Made by a program: the position numbers and the translations under genes. 64,000 nt of DNA from Brevibacillus sp. JNUCC-41. Lineage in GTDB: Bacteria; Bacillota; Bacilli; Bacillales; DSM-1321. The notes under the pieces were generated by a model. The model searched no databases. It saw nothing but the letters and a program-made list of their open reading frames with translations, and was not told where the DNA came from. Position 1 is the first letter of the stretch, and the number at the start of each line of letters is the position of its first letter. The DNA lies in the NCBI RefSeq assembly GCF_014844095.1, contig NZ_CP062163.1, forward strand, positions 3,195,501-3,259,500, given 5' to 3'. Positions 8,505 to 17,559 of the stretch are shown piece by piece.

Positions 8505-8672
8505 TTAAGCTTTTTTTAATTCCTCTTCAAAGAAAAAAGTAGTTGGATGTTCTTTAACAGTGTAAGAATATCTCTTCATGTTTTTTACATATGCCCATTT
8601 ATTAATGGTTACTGATTCATTAGTATCCTGGATAGTTACTGTTTCACCAGTATTATACTTATTGCTTCTCAA
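8505..8672 (-). CDS. Small protein of unknown function (TTG start)
   Basis: I read a 55-residue protein from TTG 8672 (MRSNKYNTGETVTIQ...), preceded by GAGGGTGG. An extended -10 (TGTTATACT on the minus strand, 8695-8703) would start transcription near 8688. This excludes the longer in-frame start at 8729. The protein looks like a compact beta-rich domain (TGETVTIQDTNESVTINKWA). No function is apparent. Confidence 0.55.
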   Translation of the reverse strand: MRSNKYNTGETVTIQDTNESVTINKWAYVKNMKRYSYTVKEHPTTFFFEEELKKA

Positions 8673-8840
8673 TTTAGCCACCCTCTTTATTAATAGTATA
8701 ACATATTTGCGAATGAAAGATGTGTTCAAGATATTCCAATGATATATTGCGGTTGAAAAATCAGGCTATGTATACGGAACTAGTCCAATTACTTTGGCTG
8801 TACAAAAGCTAAAAGCCTGAGGGTGATTATAAAGGTGCAT

Positions 8841-8886
8841 AAAAAAACAGCCACATGTTCCTAAGTAATTCAGGAATCACGCGGCT
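8841..8886 (-). terminator. Intrinsic terminator of the aminopeptidase gene
   Basis: On the minus strand an imperfect stem (AGCCGCGTGATTCCT / AGGAACATGTGGCT) is followed by seven T residues, 33 bases after the stop codon. Confidence 0.8.
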
Positions 8887-8918
8887 ATATATCAGAAGAT
8901 TTCAAGACTGTCAGTTAA

Positions 8919-10154
8919 TTAAAACGCCCAATCCCCATTACGGAAGACAGGTTCGGAAGTGCCGTCCTGTTTGATGCCGTCGATGTTCATTTTCTCTGAT
9001 CCAATCATGAAATCGACATGTGTAAGGCTTTCATTCAGTCCATTTTCTGCAAGCTCTTCTGGACTCATGTTTTTTCCGCCTTCAATACAGAAAGCATAGG
9101 AGCTGCCGATAGCGAGATGGTTTGAAGCATTTTCATCGAATAATGTGTTGAAGAATAAAACATTCGATTGGGAAATCGGTGAGTTGAATGGAACAAGTGC
9201 CACTTCACCAAGATAGTGTGAACCCTCATCCGTTTCAACCAATTGTTTTAGGATTTCTTCCCCTTCCTCTGCTTTTACTTCAATGATCCGTCCTTCCTTA
9301 AAGGTCACGGAAAAATTATTAATGATGTTGCCGCCGTAACTAAGGGGTTTCGTACTGGAAACCGTTCCATTAACACCTGTTTTCAATGGAACCGTAAACA
9401 CTTCTTCGGTAGGCATGTTAGCCATGAATTCATGACCCTGTACGTTGATGCTTCCTGCTCCGACCCATAGGTGTTTCTCGGGTAACTCGATTGTCAGGTC
9501 TGTTCCAGGAGCCGTGTAATGCAATTTTTGGTAATGCTTGTCATTTAAATAATCAACCTTTTCATGCAGGGTATCATCGTGTTTTTTCCAGGCCTCCACA
9601 GGGTCCTTCACATCAACACGAACTGCTTTAAAAATGGCTTCCCATAGCAGATCAACGCGTTTTTCTTCTGCCTCTTCAGGGAATACTTTATCAGCCCAAG
9701 CTTCTGAAGGGACGGCAACGATGGACCAGCTTACTTTATCGGATTGCATATACTGACGCCACTTCTTCAGTGCAGTCCCGGATGCTTTTTGGAAGTTGGC
9801 AATCCTTTCTGGCTTTACACCTTTTAATAAGTCAGGGCTGGAGGAGATGACGGATAGATAGGCAGCTCCGTTTTCTGCAAGTTCGATCGTTTCTTCCGCT
9901 CGCCACTTTGGATACTCTTGGAACACTTCATCCGGAGCCAGTTCATATTTGGTACGTGAAACGATATCGTCATTCCAATTAACGATGACATTACGCGCAC
10001 CGTTCTCATAAGCCTTTTTTACAATGAGACGCACAAGGTCAGCACCCTCTAATGTTGTGTTTACGACCAGGGTTTGATCTTGTTGGATGTTTACACCGAC
10101 TTTTACGGCAAGTTCTGCATATTTTTCTAAATTCGTTTGAAAATCACTCATCAT
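8919..10154 (-). CDS. ampS: M29-family aminopeptidase (AmpS type)
   Basis: A 411-residue cytoplasmic metallo-aminopeptidase that removes N-terminal residues from peptides. Metal ligands of clan MQ are visible in NMPTEEVFT, DEGSHYLGEVALVP, NHLAIG and LTHVDFMIGS. Length and motifs match AmpS of B. subtilis (about 410). The start has AAAAGGAG seven bases upstream; ATG 10151 is an equivalent alternative. It is monocistronic with a terminator downstream. Confidence 0.9.
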   Translation of the reverse strand: MMSDFQTNLEKYAELAVKVGVNIQQDQTLVVNTTLEGADLVRLIVKKAYENGARNVIVNWNDDIVSRTKYELAPDEVFQEYPKWRAEETIELAENGAAYLSVISSSPDLLKGVKPERIANFQKASGTALKKWRQYMQSDKVSWSIVAVPSEAWADKVFPEEAEEKRVDLLWEAIFKAVRVDVKDPVEAWKKHDDTLHEKVDYLNDKHYQKLHYTAPGTDLTIELPEKHLWVGAGSINVQGHEFMANMPTEEVFTVPLKTGVNGTVSSTKPLSYGGNIINNFSVTFKEGRIIEVKAEEGEEILKQLVETDEGSHYLGEVALVPFNSPISQSNVLFFNTLFDENASNHLAIGSSYAFCIEGGKNMSPEELAENGLNESLTHVDFMIGSEKMNIDGIKQDGTSEPVFRNGDWAF

Positions 10155-10457
10155 TCAAAAACTCCTTTTCCATTTTCTACATTTATAATTGTACTTAATT
10201 GTCATATAAAAAAGAAACTTTTTACATCGTTTGTGAAAACTTATAGGTATTAGACGAAGGAGTTCATTATAACCGGCATTGAAATGAATCAGTTAAGGCT
10301 CATTCACTTTAGCACAAACCCCGGCACCATTATCGTATAACCACCTCAAGTAGCAGCCGGTTTGTCTATCTTGCATTCTACCAAAATTATCGAGGGAAAG
10401 ACTATTGAAAAGGTTTGAATAGTTGAATAATTTGATTATTTGGAACAGTGAACAATG
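10155..10457. other. Intergenic stretch with an imperfect inverted repeat
   Basis: No supported gene. Around 10315-10365 the plus strand holds AAACCCCGGC and GCCGGTTT some 25 bases apart, an imperfect inverted repeat of unknown meaning. A minus-strand frame across 10293-10535 overlaps the end of the aldehyde dehydrogenase gene and lacks a ribosome binding site. Confidence 0.4.
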
Positions 10458-10460
10458 GAC

Positions 10461-10494
10461 TGAAAGAAAGAGGGCCTCTTTGAGACCCTCTTTC
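10461..10494 (-). terminator. Terminator of the aldehyde dehydrogenase gene
   Basis: A 9-bp stem (GAAAGAGGG / CCCTCTTTC) is followed on the minus strand by a broken T run. Confidence 0.7.
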
Positions 10495-10509
10495 TTAATA
10501 GTCAAAAAA

Positions 10510-11997
10510 TCACTTACCCAAATTAATCCAGACACTTTTCACTTCAGAATAGTTGTCCAGGGCATAGGATCCCATTTCACGTCCGATTCCGGATTGTTTG
10601 TAACCGCCGAAAGGGGAAGCTGCGTCGAACGCGTTATAACAGTTCACCCATACAGTACCTGCACGGAGTTTTCCTGCAACATAATGGGCATTGGCTATAT
10701 CGCTGGTCCATAAGCCGGCAGCCAATCCATACTCACTTGCATTTGCACGGTTAATGACATCATCTAAATCCTCGAATGGCATTGCCGATATGACCGGACC
10801 GAAAATCTCTTCTTTGGCTATCGTCATATCCTCTTCGACACCAGCAAATATAGTAGGAGAAACAAAGTAGCCTTGTTCACCCGGTTTATTTCCGCCGACA
10901 AGTACTTCCGCACCCTCGTTTTTCCCTTTTTCAATATAGCCCATTACTCGATTTTGCTGCTCCTCGGAAACAAGCGGTCCAATTTGTGTACTTGGATCTA
11001 AACCTACCCCTTGTTTGATGTTTTTTGCATGGCTTGCCATATCGGCAACTACGTTATCATAATGCTTCTTTTGGATATAAACCCTGGAACCGGCACAGCA
11101 TACCTGCCCTTGGTTAAACATGACCCCATTCAAAGCACCAGGGATGGCTTTTGAGAAATCCGCATCAGGCAGGATGATGTTTGGCGATTTCCCTCCTAGT
11201 TCCAATGTGACCCGTTTCAATGAATATGAAGCGGAGCGCATGATCAGTTTTCCAACTTCGGTCGAACCGGTAAATGCAATTTTATTTACTTGCGGATGGT
11301 CGACAAGTGCTTGTCCAGCGGTTTCACCAAAACCGGGAACGATATTGACGACCCCATCAGGGAAACCGGCTTCAGCCAATAATTCAGCCAGGTAAAGCGC
11401 GGAAAGCGGAGTTTGTTCAGCAGGCTTTAATACAACCGTACAACCTGTAGCAAGTGCCGCTCCCAGTTTCCACATTGCCATAAGAAGCGGAAAGTTCCAT
11501 GGGATGATTTGGCCGACAACACCAACCGCCTCGTGTTTTGTGTAGTTAAAGTAATTTCCGCTTACTGGAATGGTCTGTCCGACAATCTTGGTGGACCAGC
11601 CGGCAAAATATCTCATATGTTCTATAGCTAAAGGAATGTCGGCATTGGTAGTTTCACTGATTGGTTTACCATTATCCAACGTTTCCAATTGAGCAAGTTC
11701 GGTTTTATTTTCTTCCATTAAATCGGCAAGTTTATACATTAGCCTACTGCGTGAAGCTGCACTCATTCTAGACCAAGGCCCCTCATCGAATGCTTTGCGT
11801 GCAGCCTTGACGGCTAAGTCGATATCTTCTTTATCAGCTTCATAAACATCGGCAAGTTTTTGTCCTGTAGCAGGATTGGGTGTGGAGAAGGTTTTTTTTG
11901 AAGCACTTTCTACAAACTGACCATTAATATAGAGCTTTTTTGGTCCTGTTAAAAATTTTTGCAGCTTTCCACTTACTTCTAACGTTAGATTTGTCAT
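10510..11997 (-). CDS. dhaS: NAD-dependent aldehyde dehydrogenase, DhaS-like
   Basis: A 495-residue cytoplasmic ALDH-superfamily enzyme that oxidises aldehydes to carboxylates. It shows the cofactor-fold motifs IPWNFPLLMAMWK and FTGSTEVG, the general base Glu in ELGGKS (about 266) and the nucleophile in GQVCCAGSR (about 300). Length equals B. subtilis DhaS, and the N-terminus LYINGQFVESASKKTFSTPN is typical of that subgroup. AGGAGGG precedes the ATG. It stands alone and diverges from niaP, so the physiological aldehyde cannot be told from context. Confidence 0.88.
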   Translation of the reverse strand: MTNLTLEVSGKLQKFLTGPKKLYINGQFVESASKKTFSTPNPATGQKLADVYEADKEDIDLAVKAARKAFDEGPWSRMSAASRSRLMYKLADLMEENKTELAQLETLDNGKPISETTNADIPLAIEHMRYFAGWSTKIVGQTIPVSGNYFNYTKHEAVGVVGQIIPWNFPLLMAMWKLGAALATGCTVVLKPAEQTPLSALYLAELLAEAGFPDGVVNIVPGFGETAGQALVDHPQVNKIAFTGSTEVGKLIMRSASYSLKRVTLELGGKSPNIILPDADFSKAIPGALNGVMFNQGQVCCAGSRVYIQKKHYDNVVADMASHAKNIKQGVGLDPSTQIGPLVSEEQQNRVMGYIEKGKNEGAEVLVGGNKPGEQGYFVSPTIFAGVEEDMTIAKEEIFGPVISAMPFEDLDDVINRANASEYGLAAGLWTSDIANAHYVAGKLRAGTVWVNCYNAFDAASPFGGYKQSGIGREMGSYALDNYSEVKSVWINLGK

Positions 11998-12166
11998 AAT
12001 TACCCTCCTGAATAAAATGATTATCTTGGGCAGAACATGATGACTTATTGTTAACGCTATGATTTATGCCAATTTTTATGATAAATGAAAAAATACGAAT
12101 ATTCAATCTATATCATTCGACATAATATTCAAGATATCTTCATCATAAAAAAAATGAAGTATTATT

Positions 12167-12194
12167 TTGTCATGACATGTGTAAATACTATAGC
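12167..12194 (+). promoter_or_regulatory. Candidate promoter and palindromic operator of niaP
   Basis: TTGTCA-N16-TATAGC could be the promoter. The perfect palindrome TGTCATGACA (12168-12177) overlaps its -35. NiaP genes in Firmicutes are commonly repressed by the niacin-responsive NiaR, so this palindrome is a candidate operator; I cannot confirm the motif from memory. Confidence 0.4.
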
Positions 12195-12268
12195 AAAAAT
12201 GAAAGTTAATAGTTAAAATGAATAAGGATAAAATAACAAGAAGGTCTAAAGTTCTTCAGGAGGAATAT

Positions 12269-13474
12269 ATGGGAAATGATGCGAAAATGATATCGCAACG
12301 TAAGATACTAGGCGTTGCGGGTCTCGGATGGATGTTCGATGCACTTGATGTCGGTATGCTTTCTTTCATCATTGTTGCTTTGAAACAGGACTGGAACTTA
12401 ACCAGTGAGCAGGTTGGCTGGATTGGGAGCATAAACTCTATCGGAATGGCTGTAGGAGCCGTATTCTTTGGTGCGATGGCTGACAGGGTCGGACGGAAGA
12501 ATGTCTTTATCATTACATTATTATTGTTTTCAATCGCAAGTGGCCTGTCTGCAGCAGTCAGTACACTCAGTTTGTTCTTGATATTGCGATTTTTGATTGG
12601 CATGGGACTTGGAGGAGAACTTCCGGTTGCCTCGACATTGGTTTCTGAAAGTGTTGAAGCAAGTAAAAGGGGAAGGGTTGTTGTCCTTCTTGAAAGTTTT
12701 TGGGCGGTTGGCTGGATTTTGGCAGCACTCATCTCCTATTTCATCATTCCGGCTTATGGTTGGCGCGTTGCATTGTTATTGAGCGCAGTTCCAGCTTTAT
12801 ATGCTCTGTATCTGCGCTTGAAACTGCCGGATTCACCGAAGTATACGGAACTAGAAAAAAAGCAGAGGCCATCTGTATTAACCAATATGAAAAGTGTCTG
12901 GAAAAAGGAATACTCCCGTCAGACCCTTGTATTGTGGATTCTATGGTTTTGCGTGGTCTTTTCTTATTATGGGATGTTTTTATGGCTGCCAAGTGTGATG
13001 GTCTTAAAAGGCTTCAGCATGATTCAAAGCTTTGAATATGTTTTGATCATGACGCTTGCACAGCTTCCGGGCTATTTTTCAGCTGCATGGCTGATAGAGA
13101 AGATGGGACGTAAATTCGTTTTGATCACATACTTAATTGGAACGGCCGTCAGTGCCTTTTTCTTTGGATCATCAGAGGGGCTGGCACTGCTGATAGTTTC
13201 CGGGATGTTTCTATCTTTCTTCAATCTGGGGGCGTGGGGTGCACTATATGCATATACACCTGAGCAGTATCCAACAGCAGTTCGTGGTACAGGTGCTGGG
13301 TTAGCTGCAGGAATCGGGAGGATTGGCGGTGTACTGGGTCCGTTGCTTGTAGGGTATTTAGTTGCAGCAGACACCCCTATATCCTCGATTTTTACCATTT
13401 TTACAATCGCTATACTAGTGGGTGCGATTGCCGTAGCTTTTGGGAAGGAAACAAAGAATACCGTTTTGACATGA
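12269..13474 (+). CDS. niaP: Niacin/nicotinamide MFS transporter NiaP
   Basis: A 401-residue, 12-helix major facilitator that imports niacin. I start at ATG 12269 because CAGGAGG is five bases upstream; the longer frame from 12218 has no binding site. SQRKILGVAGLGWMFDALD at the N-terminus, DRVGRKNVFI in the helix 2-3 loop and FSYYGMFLWLPSVM are very close to B. subtilis NiaP (YceI, about 400 residues) as I recall it. It converges with the thiamine operon across a shared terminator. Confidence 0.87.
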   Translation: MGNDAKMISQRKILGVAGLGWMFDALDVGMLSFIIVALKQDWNLTSEQVGWIGSINSIGMAVGAVFFGAMADRVGRKNVFIITLLLFSIASGLSAAVSTLSLFLILRFLIGMGLGGELPVASTLVSESVEASKRGRVVVLLESFWAVGWILAALISYFIIPAYGWRVALLLSAVPALYALYLRLKLPDSPKYTELEKKQRPSVLTNMKSVWKKEYSRQTLVLWILWFCVVFSYYGMFLWLPSVMVLKGFSMIQSFEYVLIMTLAQLPGYFSAAWLIEKMGRKFVLITYLIGTAVSAFFFGSSEGLALLIVSGMFLSFFNLGAWGALYAYTPEQYPTAVRGTGAGLAAGIGRIGGVLGPLLVGYLVAADTPISSIFTIFTIAILVGAIAVAFGKETKNTVLT

Positions 13475-13483
13475 ACAAAAGGA

Positions 13484-13510
13484 AGGGGACTGTAATCAGT
13501 CCCCTCTTTT
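13484..13510. terminator. Bidirectional terminator between niaP and thiE
   Basis: A 9-bp perfect stem (AGGGGACTG / CAGTCCCCT) with a TAAT loop sits between convergent genes. Confidence 0.9.
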
Positions 13511-13512
13511 CA

Positions 13513-14145
13513 TTAAGTAAAGTCTTTTATGATTTTTAAAAGTGATTCGGAGGCGCTCTTCGGACTTTCTGCATTCATGATCGCCGATACGACAGCGGTA
13601 CCTGATAGCCCGCTATCAGAAAGAGCGGATATGTTATCTGCAGTGATACCCCCGATGGCTACGGCGGGAATGGATACGCTGCGGCAAATTTCCTCCAGAT
13701 CCCCAATGGCCATCAGGGTTGCATCTTGTTTGGTCTTTGTAGGGAAAACGGAACCGACTCCGATATAGTCTGCTCCATTTCGTTCGGCTTCGTGAGCTTC
13801 TTCAAGTGTGGAGACAGATACACCGACAATCATATCTTCAGGAACCATTTGTTTGACGACAGTCAGAGGAAGGTCATCTTGCCCAATATGAATTCCGTCC
13901 GCTCCAACCGCAAGTGCTATATCCACCCGGTCGTTGATGATAAGGGGAATGGACAGCTCGTTCAATAACTGTTTCAATGCAGAAGCTTTTTTATAAAAGG
14001 AAAGGGAGGAATTGTTTTTCTCCCTAAGTTGTACGATTGAGACTCCTCCTGAAACCGATTCTGCAATGATTTCGGTCAATTTTTCTAATGCTATGGACTC
14101 TTTCGTAACTAAATACAAGCTTAAATCAATTTGGGACTTCTTCAT
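13513..14145 (-). CDS. thiE: Thiamine-phosphate synthase ThiE
   Basis: A 210-residue TIM-barrel enzyme that joins HMP-pyrophosphate and thiazole phosphate to thiamine phosphate. Signatures are VQLREKN, INDRVDIALAVGADG, HIGQDDLP, GVGSVFPTKTKQDA and PAVAIGGI. It is the last gene of tenA-thiW-thiD-thiM-thiE and overlaps thiM by 20 bases. Its ATG at 14145 has GAGGTGA upstream within thiM. Control is expected from the TPP riboswitch ahead of tenA. Confidence 0.95.
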   Translation of the reverse strand: MKKSQIDLSLYLVTKESIALEKLTEIIAESVSGGVSIVQLREKNNSSLSFYKKASALKQLLNELSIPLIINDRVDIALAVGADGIHIGQDDLPLTVVKQMVPEDMIVGVSVSTLEEAHEAERNGADYIGVGSVFPTKTKQDATLMAIGDLEEICRSVSIPAVAIGGITADNISALSDSGLSGTAVVSAIMNAESPKSASESLLKIIKDFT

Positions 14146-14941
14146 TCATTTTCACCTCATCCATCCAGATTTCCCTATCCATTCTTGATATTGCATCGAT
14201 TAATCGCACACGAAACGTTCCTGTTCCTTCATCTTTTTGAAGGTTTGCAGCAGCTAGTTCCCCTGAAATGCTCATGGTTGAGATTCCGGCAATTGCCGCA
14301 GAATAGAAATCGTCGGTGACTCCGGAAAAAGTGCCGATAAGAGCGGTGGACATGCAACCGGTACCTGTAACATTAGTTAAAAGGAGGTTTCCATTGTCGA
14401 TGATGGACGTATGTTTTCCATCGCTGACTGCATCCTTTGCTCCGCTGACCACGACGATGCTATTCAATTTATTAGCTGCTTGTGCAGCCAGCTCTGCATG
14501 GCTAATCGCTAGTTCCCCCGAATCCACCCCGCGTGTAACGGTATCCCCGCCCATCAATGAAAGAATCTCACTCGCATTCCCGCGAATGATTTGGAAAGTA
14601 ACCTTACTAAGGAGCTCTTTGACCTGCTCTGTACGATAGGGGGTGGCACCAACTCCCACCGGGTCCAAGATGACCGGGATCTCCATGGTATTTGCCGTCT
14701 TACCGGCAATCTCCATTGCTTCCAAGGCTTTATCATCGATCGTACCGAAATTCAAAACCAATGCATCTGCTAATTTGACCATATCCGCCACTTCTCTTGG
14801 GCTCGAAGTCATTACTGGTGAACCACCGATGGCAAGGGTGGCATTTGCACAGTCGTTGACCGTAACAAAGTTGGTGATTTGGTGAATGAGTGGTTTTCTT
14901 TCTTTTACCTTCACGAATAAATCGGCTGCAGAAACCTTCAT
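14126..14941 (-). CDS. thiM: Hydroxyethylthiazole kinase ThiM
   Basis: A 271-residue ribokinase-like enzyme that phosphorylates the salvaged thiazole alcohol. PLIHQITNFVTVNDCANA (about 18), GVGATPYR and NVTGTGCMSTA, with its active-site Cys, are diagnostic. The start overlaps the thiD stop as ATGA, so translation is coupled. With ThiD and ThiE it completes a salvage route from HMP and thiazole to thiamine phosphate. Confidence 0.95.
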   Translation of the reverse strand: MKVSAADLFVKVKERKPLIHQITNFVTVNDCANATLAIGGSPVMTSSPREVADMVKLADALVLNFGTIDDKALEAMEIAGKTANTMEIPVILDPVGVGATPYRTEQVKELLSKVTFQIIRGNASEILSLMGGDTVTRGVDSGELAISHAELAAQAANKLNSIVVVSGAKDAVSDGKHTSIIDNGNLLLTNVTGTGCMSTALIGTFSGVTDDFYSAAIAGISTMSISGELAAANLQKDEGTGTFRVRLIDAISRMDREIWMDEVKMNEEVPN

Positions 14942-15744
14942 ATTAATTCACTCCGTTCTTTTTTTGAAAATGAATGAAAATGATGGACAGGTCCATGACC
15001 TTTACCGATTGAAAAGCTATTGCGTATCGCGTCAGAAATATAGGTCTTGGCCTTTTCGATCGACTCTTGCAATGGCAGCCCATTTGCCAGGTTTGATGTA
15101 ATGGCGGATGATAGGGTACAGCCCGTGCCATGAGTGTTCTTAGTATGAATGCGCTCCCCCTCGATCCATTGGAAGTCAGTCCCATCATAAAAAAGATCAT
15201 TTGGATTTCCAGCTGCATGGCCTCCTTTAAGTAAAACGGCTTTGGGACCCATTTCTTGTATTGAAATGCATGCTTTGTAGAAATCTTGTTCCGTTCGAAT
15301 CGACAAACCAGTAAGTACTTCCGCTTCCGGTACATTAGGGGTTACAAGTGTTGCAAGCGGAAGCAAATCCATTTTTAAGGCAGAGACAGCCTTATCGTCG
15401 AGCAAATGATGACCGCTTTTGGAAATCATGACAGGGTCAAGGATAACGATGGCAGGCAAGAAGGTTTTAAGGGACGCAGCGACAGTTTCCACGATTTCTT
15501 TTGATCCAAGCATGCCTATTTTTACTGCGTCGACAGTAATATCTTCAAAGATAGCTGCAATTTGATCTGATATGATAGCTGTTTCAATTGGCTGTACTGA
15601 ACGGACTTCCATTGTATTTTGTGCGGTTACGGCTGTGATGGCAGACATGCCAAAGACACCATGTGCAGAAAATGTTTTTAAATCCGCTTGGATTCCAGCC
15701 CCGCCCCCTGAATCAGAGCCTGCGATGGTTAATGCTGTTTTCAT
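14938..15744 (-). CDS. thiD: Hydroxymethylpyrimidine/phosphomethylpyrimidine kinase ThiD
   Basis: A 268-residue ribokinase-fold enzyme that phosphorylates HMP twice. It begins with the family signature [18 protein letters not shown] and carries [10 protein letters not shown] and [13 protein letters not shown], with the catalytic Asp region near the C-terminus. The ATG at 15744 lies inside the end of thiW (32-base overlap) with GAAGGGG upstream. It could also serve pyridoxal, as some Bacillus ThiD paralogs do, but the operon favours thiamine. Confidence 0.95.
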   Translation of the reverse strand: MKTALTIAGSDSGGGAGIQADLKTFSAHGVFGMSAITAVTAQNTMEVRSVQPIETAIISDQIAAIFEDITVDAVKIGMLGSKEIVETVAASLKTFLPAIVILDPVMISKSGHHLLDDKAVSALKMDLLPLATLVTPNVPEAEVLTGLSIRTEQDFYKACISIQEMGPKAVLLKGGHAAGNPNDLFYDGTDFQWIEGERIHTKNTHGTGCTLSSAITSNLANGLPLQESIEKAKTYISDAIRNSFSIGKGHGPVHHFHSFSKKERSELI

Positions 15745-16237
15745 AAAAAAACCCCTTCATATAAGTATTTTTTAGAAGTATTTTAAGTAATATGAAAGCT
15801 AAAATCGCACCAGCGAATGAACTGAGCATAAAAGCCGGTAAAAAACCAAAAAGAGCAGCTTTTTCTCCCAATAGGAGGAGGGCAAGTGGATAACAGGCTA
15901 GGGAACCGATAATGCCGGTCCCGATCACTTCCCCTAAACAAGCGAATTTTAAGCTTTGTGTTTTTCGATAAAGGATTGCGGCCAAAAGTGCACCGATCAT
16001 GCTACCGGGAAAGGCGAAAATTGAACCGGTACCAGACATGTTTCTAATGATGGAAACTAAAAAAGCTTGTGTCACTGCATAAGCTGGCCCCAATAGAACA
16101 GCCGTCAGGACATTTGCCAGATGCTGAATAGGAAAGACCTTTGCAAATCCTGCAGGAATGAAAATAAATGAACTGGTCAGCGTCGTAATTGCCGTGATCA
16201 TGGCAGTCAACGTCAGTTTCTTGACAGGATTCATCAT
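15713..16237 (-). CDS. thiW: ThiW, S component of an ECF thiamine-precursor importer
   Basis: A 174-residue hydrophobic protein with about five or six membrane helices. [20 protein letters not shown] and [13 protein letters not shown] are typical of ThiW, the substrate-binding part of an energy-coupling-factor transporter thought to take up the thiazole moiety. The shared ATPase and EcfT subunits are encoded elsewhere. It starts directly after the tenA stop. Confidence 0.88.
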   Translation of the reverse strand: MMNPVKKLTLTAMITAITTLTSSFIFIPAGFAKVFPIQHLANVLTAVLLGPAYAVTQAFLVSIIRNMSGTGSIFAFPGSMIGALLAAILYRKTQSLKFACLGEVIGTGIIGSLACYPLALLLLGEKAALFGFLPAFMLSSFAGAILAFILLKILLKNTYMKGFFYENSINHRRL

Positions 16238-16927
16238 CTACAGCGGCCAATCTTGCTCATTATGAACCATATCCCAGAATAAATATTCATATCGGGAAGT
16301 AACCAAAAAGTGCTTTTCTAATCTAAGAAGTTCCTTTTCTGGCATGCCTTCCGTCAACTCTTCCAACAAAGCGATCAGCCATTTGTGTGCTTCCCCAAAT
16401 TCAGGAGATGAATAGGACCTTATCCAATCTGAGTAGCGATTGTTTTCCAATGATGCTCCATTTTGTTCTTTTAGTAGCAAACCGATTTCATAATAATCCC
16501 AAGCGCAGGGCAGGAGACAGGCGATCAAGTCTGCCAAAGTCCCATGCTGAGCTGCATTTAGCATGTAGCCTGTATAGGCTAGAGTCGTTGGAGTAGGTTC
16601 TGTATCTTCCAATTCCTTGGAAGTGATCCCGAATTCGGAAGCATAATGCCGATGAATATCCATTTCCACTTGAAGGGTTTCATTTAAAATACTCGCAAAC
16701 TTTGCCATGGTTTCGATGTTATGAGCTTTGATTACACCTAAAGCAAAGAGCTTGGAATAATCCATGAGATAGATATAGTCCTGCTTCAGGTAATAGGCAA
16801 ATTTCTTTTCAGGAAGCGTACCATTTCCAATTGCCTGGACGAAGGGATGTGAATGGTTCCTTTTCCAAATCTCTTTTGACCGTGCATGTAGTCTATCACT
16901 GAATGTTTCTAATTTAACATTCTCCAT
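16238..16927 (-). CDS. tenA: Aminopyrimidine aminohydrolase TenA (thiaminase II)
   Basis: A 229-residue helical enzyme that releases HMP from degraded thiamine (aminopyrimidine hydrolysis). The active-site region LIACLLPCAWDYYEIG supplies the nucleophilic Cys (137, or 141), and EYLFWDM near the C-terminus carries a conserved acidic residue. As first gene of a salvage-only operon (no thiC or thiG) behind a TPP riboswitch, its role in recycling bases fits. AGGAGGA lies before the ATG. Confidence 0.93.
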   Translation of the reverse strand: MENVKLETFSDRLHARSKEIWKRNHSHPFVQAIGNGTLPEKKFAYYLKQDYIYLMDYSKLFALGVIKAHNIETMAKFASILNETLQVEMDIHRHYASEFGITSKELEDTEPTPTTLAYTGYMLNAAQHGTLADLIACLLPCAWDYYEIGLLLKEQNGASLENNRYSDWIRSYSSPEFGEAHKWLIALLEELTEGMPEKELLRLEKHFLVTSRYEYLFWDMVHNEQDWPL

Positions 16928-16964
16928 TGTTCATCCTCCTTTAGAATGGATCCCTTTGTTAATG

Positions 16965-17118
16965 AAAAAACCCCGTTCCTGAATACGGAACGGGGTAGAT
17001 GGATATAGTCTGAAAATGGACGATATCATCCACTTCCCTCCGCCGGTATGAGCCGGTTCAGGTTCAAAGGGTCCGGAACTAATTCCATCTCAGTCTTAAA
17101 AAAAGACTCCCCTAGTGG
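16965..17118 (-). promoter_or_regulatory. TPP riboswitch with terminator, controlling tenA-thiWDME
   Basis: On the minus strand the thi-box elements appear in order: P1 CCACT (17114-17118), AGGGGAGTC, GACTGAGATGG, ACCCTTTGAACCTGAACCGG, ATACCGGCGGAGGGAA and the closing AGTGG (17030-17034). A strong terminator (CCCCGTTCC / GGAACGGGG plus T6, 16965-16995) follows and is expected to form when TPP is bound. It lies about 40 bases before tenA. Confidence 0.95.
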
Positions 17119-17223
17119 TGTGAATTGTATGTAATTACTGACATCATATCAGAAAGACAAGAAAATGCAACCCGCATTTAAAGAGGGACCATTTTGTCCA
17201 GGAAAAAAGGGAGAACCAGGTAA

Positions 17224-17252
17224 TTGACTTTTGATGGTTATTAGGATAAAAT
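17224..17252 (+). promoter_or_regulatory. Promoter of the SAM riboswitch transcript
   Basis: TTGACT-N17-TAAAAT is a good SigA promoter. Its start point (about 17259) lies 20 bases before the S-box aptamer. Confidence 0.7.
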
Positions 17253-17278
17253 CATGTCTACATCATTTATATATCGAT

Positions 17279-17437
17279 TTCTTATCCAGAGAGGTGGAGG
17301 GACTTGGCCCAAAGAAACCTCGGCAGCGGACCCGTTTTGGGAACTGTGCTAAATCCAACAAGCATATGCTTGGAAGATAAGAAGAGCCGTACGGACACTG
17401 TCAGCCTCTTCTTGAATTAGAAGGGGCTTTTATTTTT
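17279..17437 (+). promoter_or_regulatory. SAM-I (S-box) riboswitch with terminator
   Basis: P1 pairs TTCTTATC with GATAAGAA (17279-17286 / 17376-17383). Inside are AGAGGTGGAGGGACTTGGCC, AAACCTCGGCAGCGGACC and ACTGTGCTAAATCC, the conserved S-box blocks including the K-turn. The terminator is a 10-bp stem (17403-17428) plus T run. AAGAAGAG (17379-17386) can instead pair with CTCTTCTT (17406-17413) as antiterminator, so SAM should switch transcription off. The next plus-strand gene, FbpA-like, has its own promoter and is not a usual S-box target. Confidence 0.93.
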
Positions 17438-17452
17438 GGGAAATAACGTTTA

Positions 17453-17515
17453 GTGACATAATAGAAAAGGTATATATAATTTGGTGAAAATAAAACAAGT
17501 TGATAAAGATTAGCT
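17453..17515 (+). promoter_or_regulatory. Promoter and possible Fur site of the FbpA-like gene
   Basis: GTGACA-N16-TATAAT (17453-17480) is a plausible promoter. TGATAAAGATTAGCT (17501-17515) matches the Fur 7-1-7 consensus at about 11 of 14 positions, just downstream of the start point. The evidence is moderate only. Confidence 0.4.
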
Positions 17516-17559
17516 AACTAGAAGCAGGCTCTAGGATGACTAGGAAAGGAGCCATTTAC

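Noticed and set aside
10293-10535. 80-codon minus-strand frame downstream of dhaS
   Set aside because: It overlaps the end of dhaS and its terminator, has no ribosome binding site and looks like readthrough noise.
12060-12090. Sigma-54-like sequence TTGGCATAAATCATAGC on the minus strand before dhaS
   Set aside because: The spacing between GG and GC is one base too long and the -12 part lacks TTGC; no enhancer-binding regulator is nearby.
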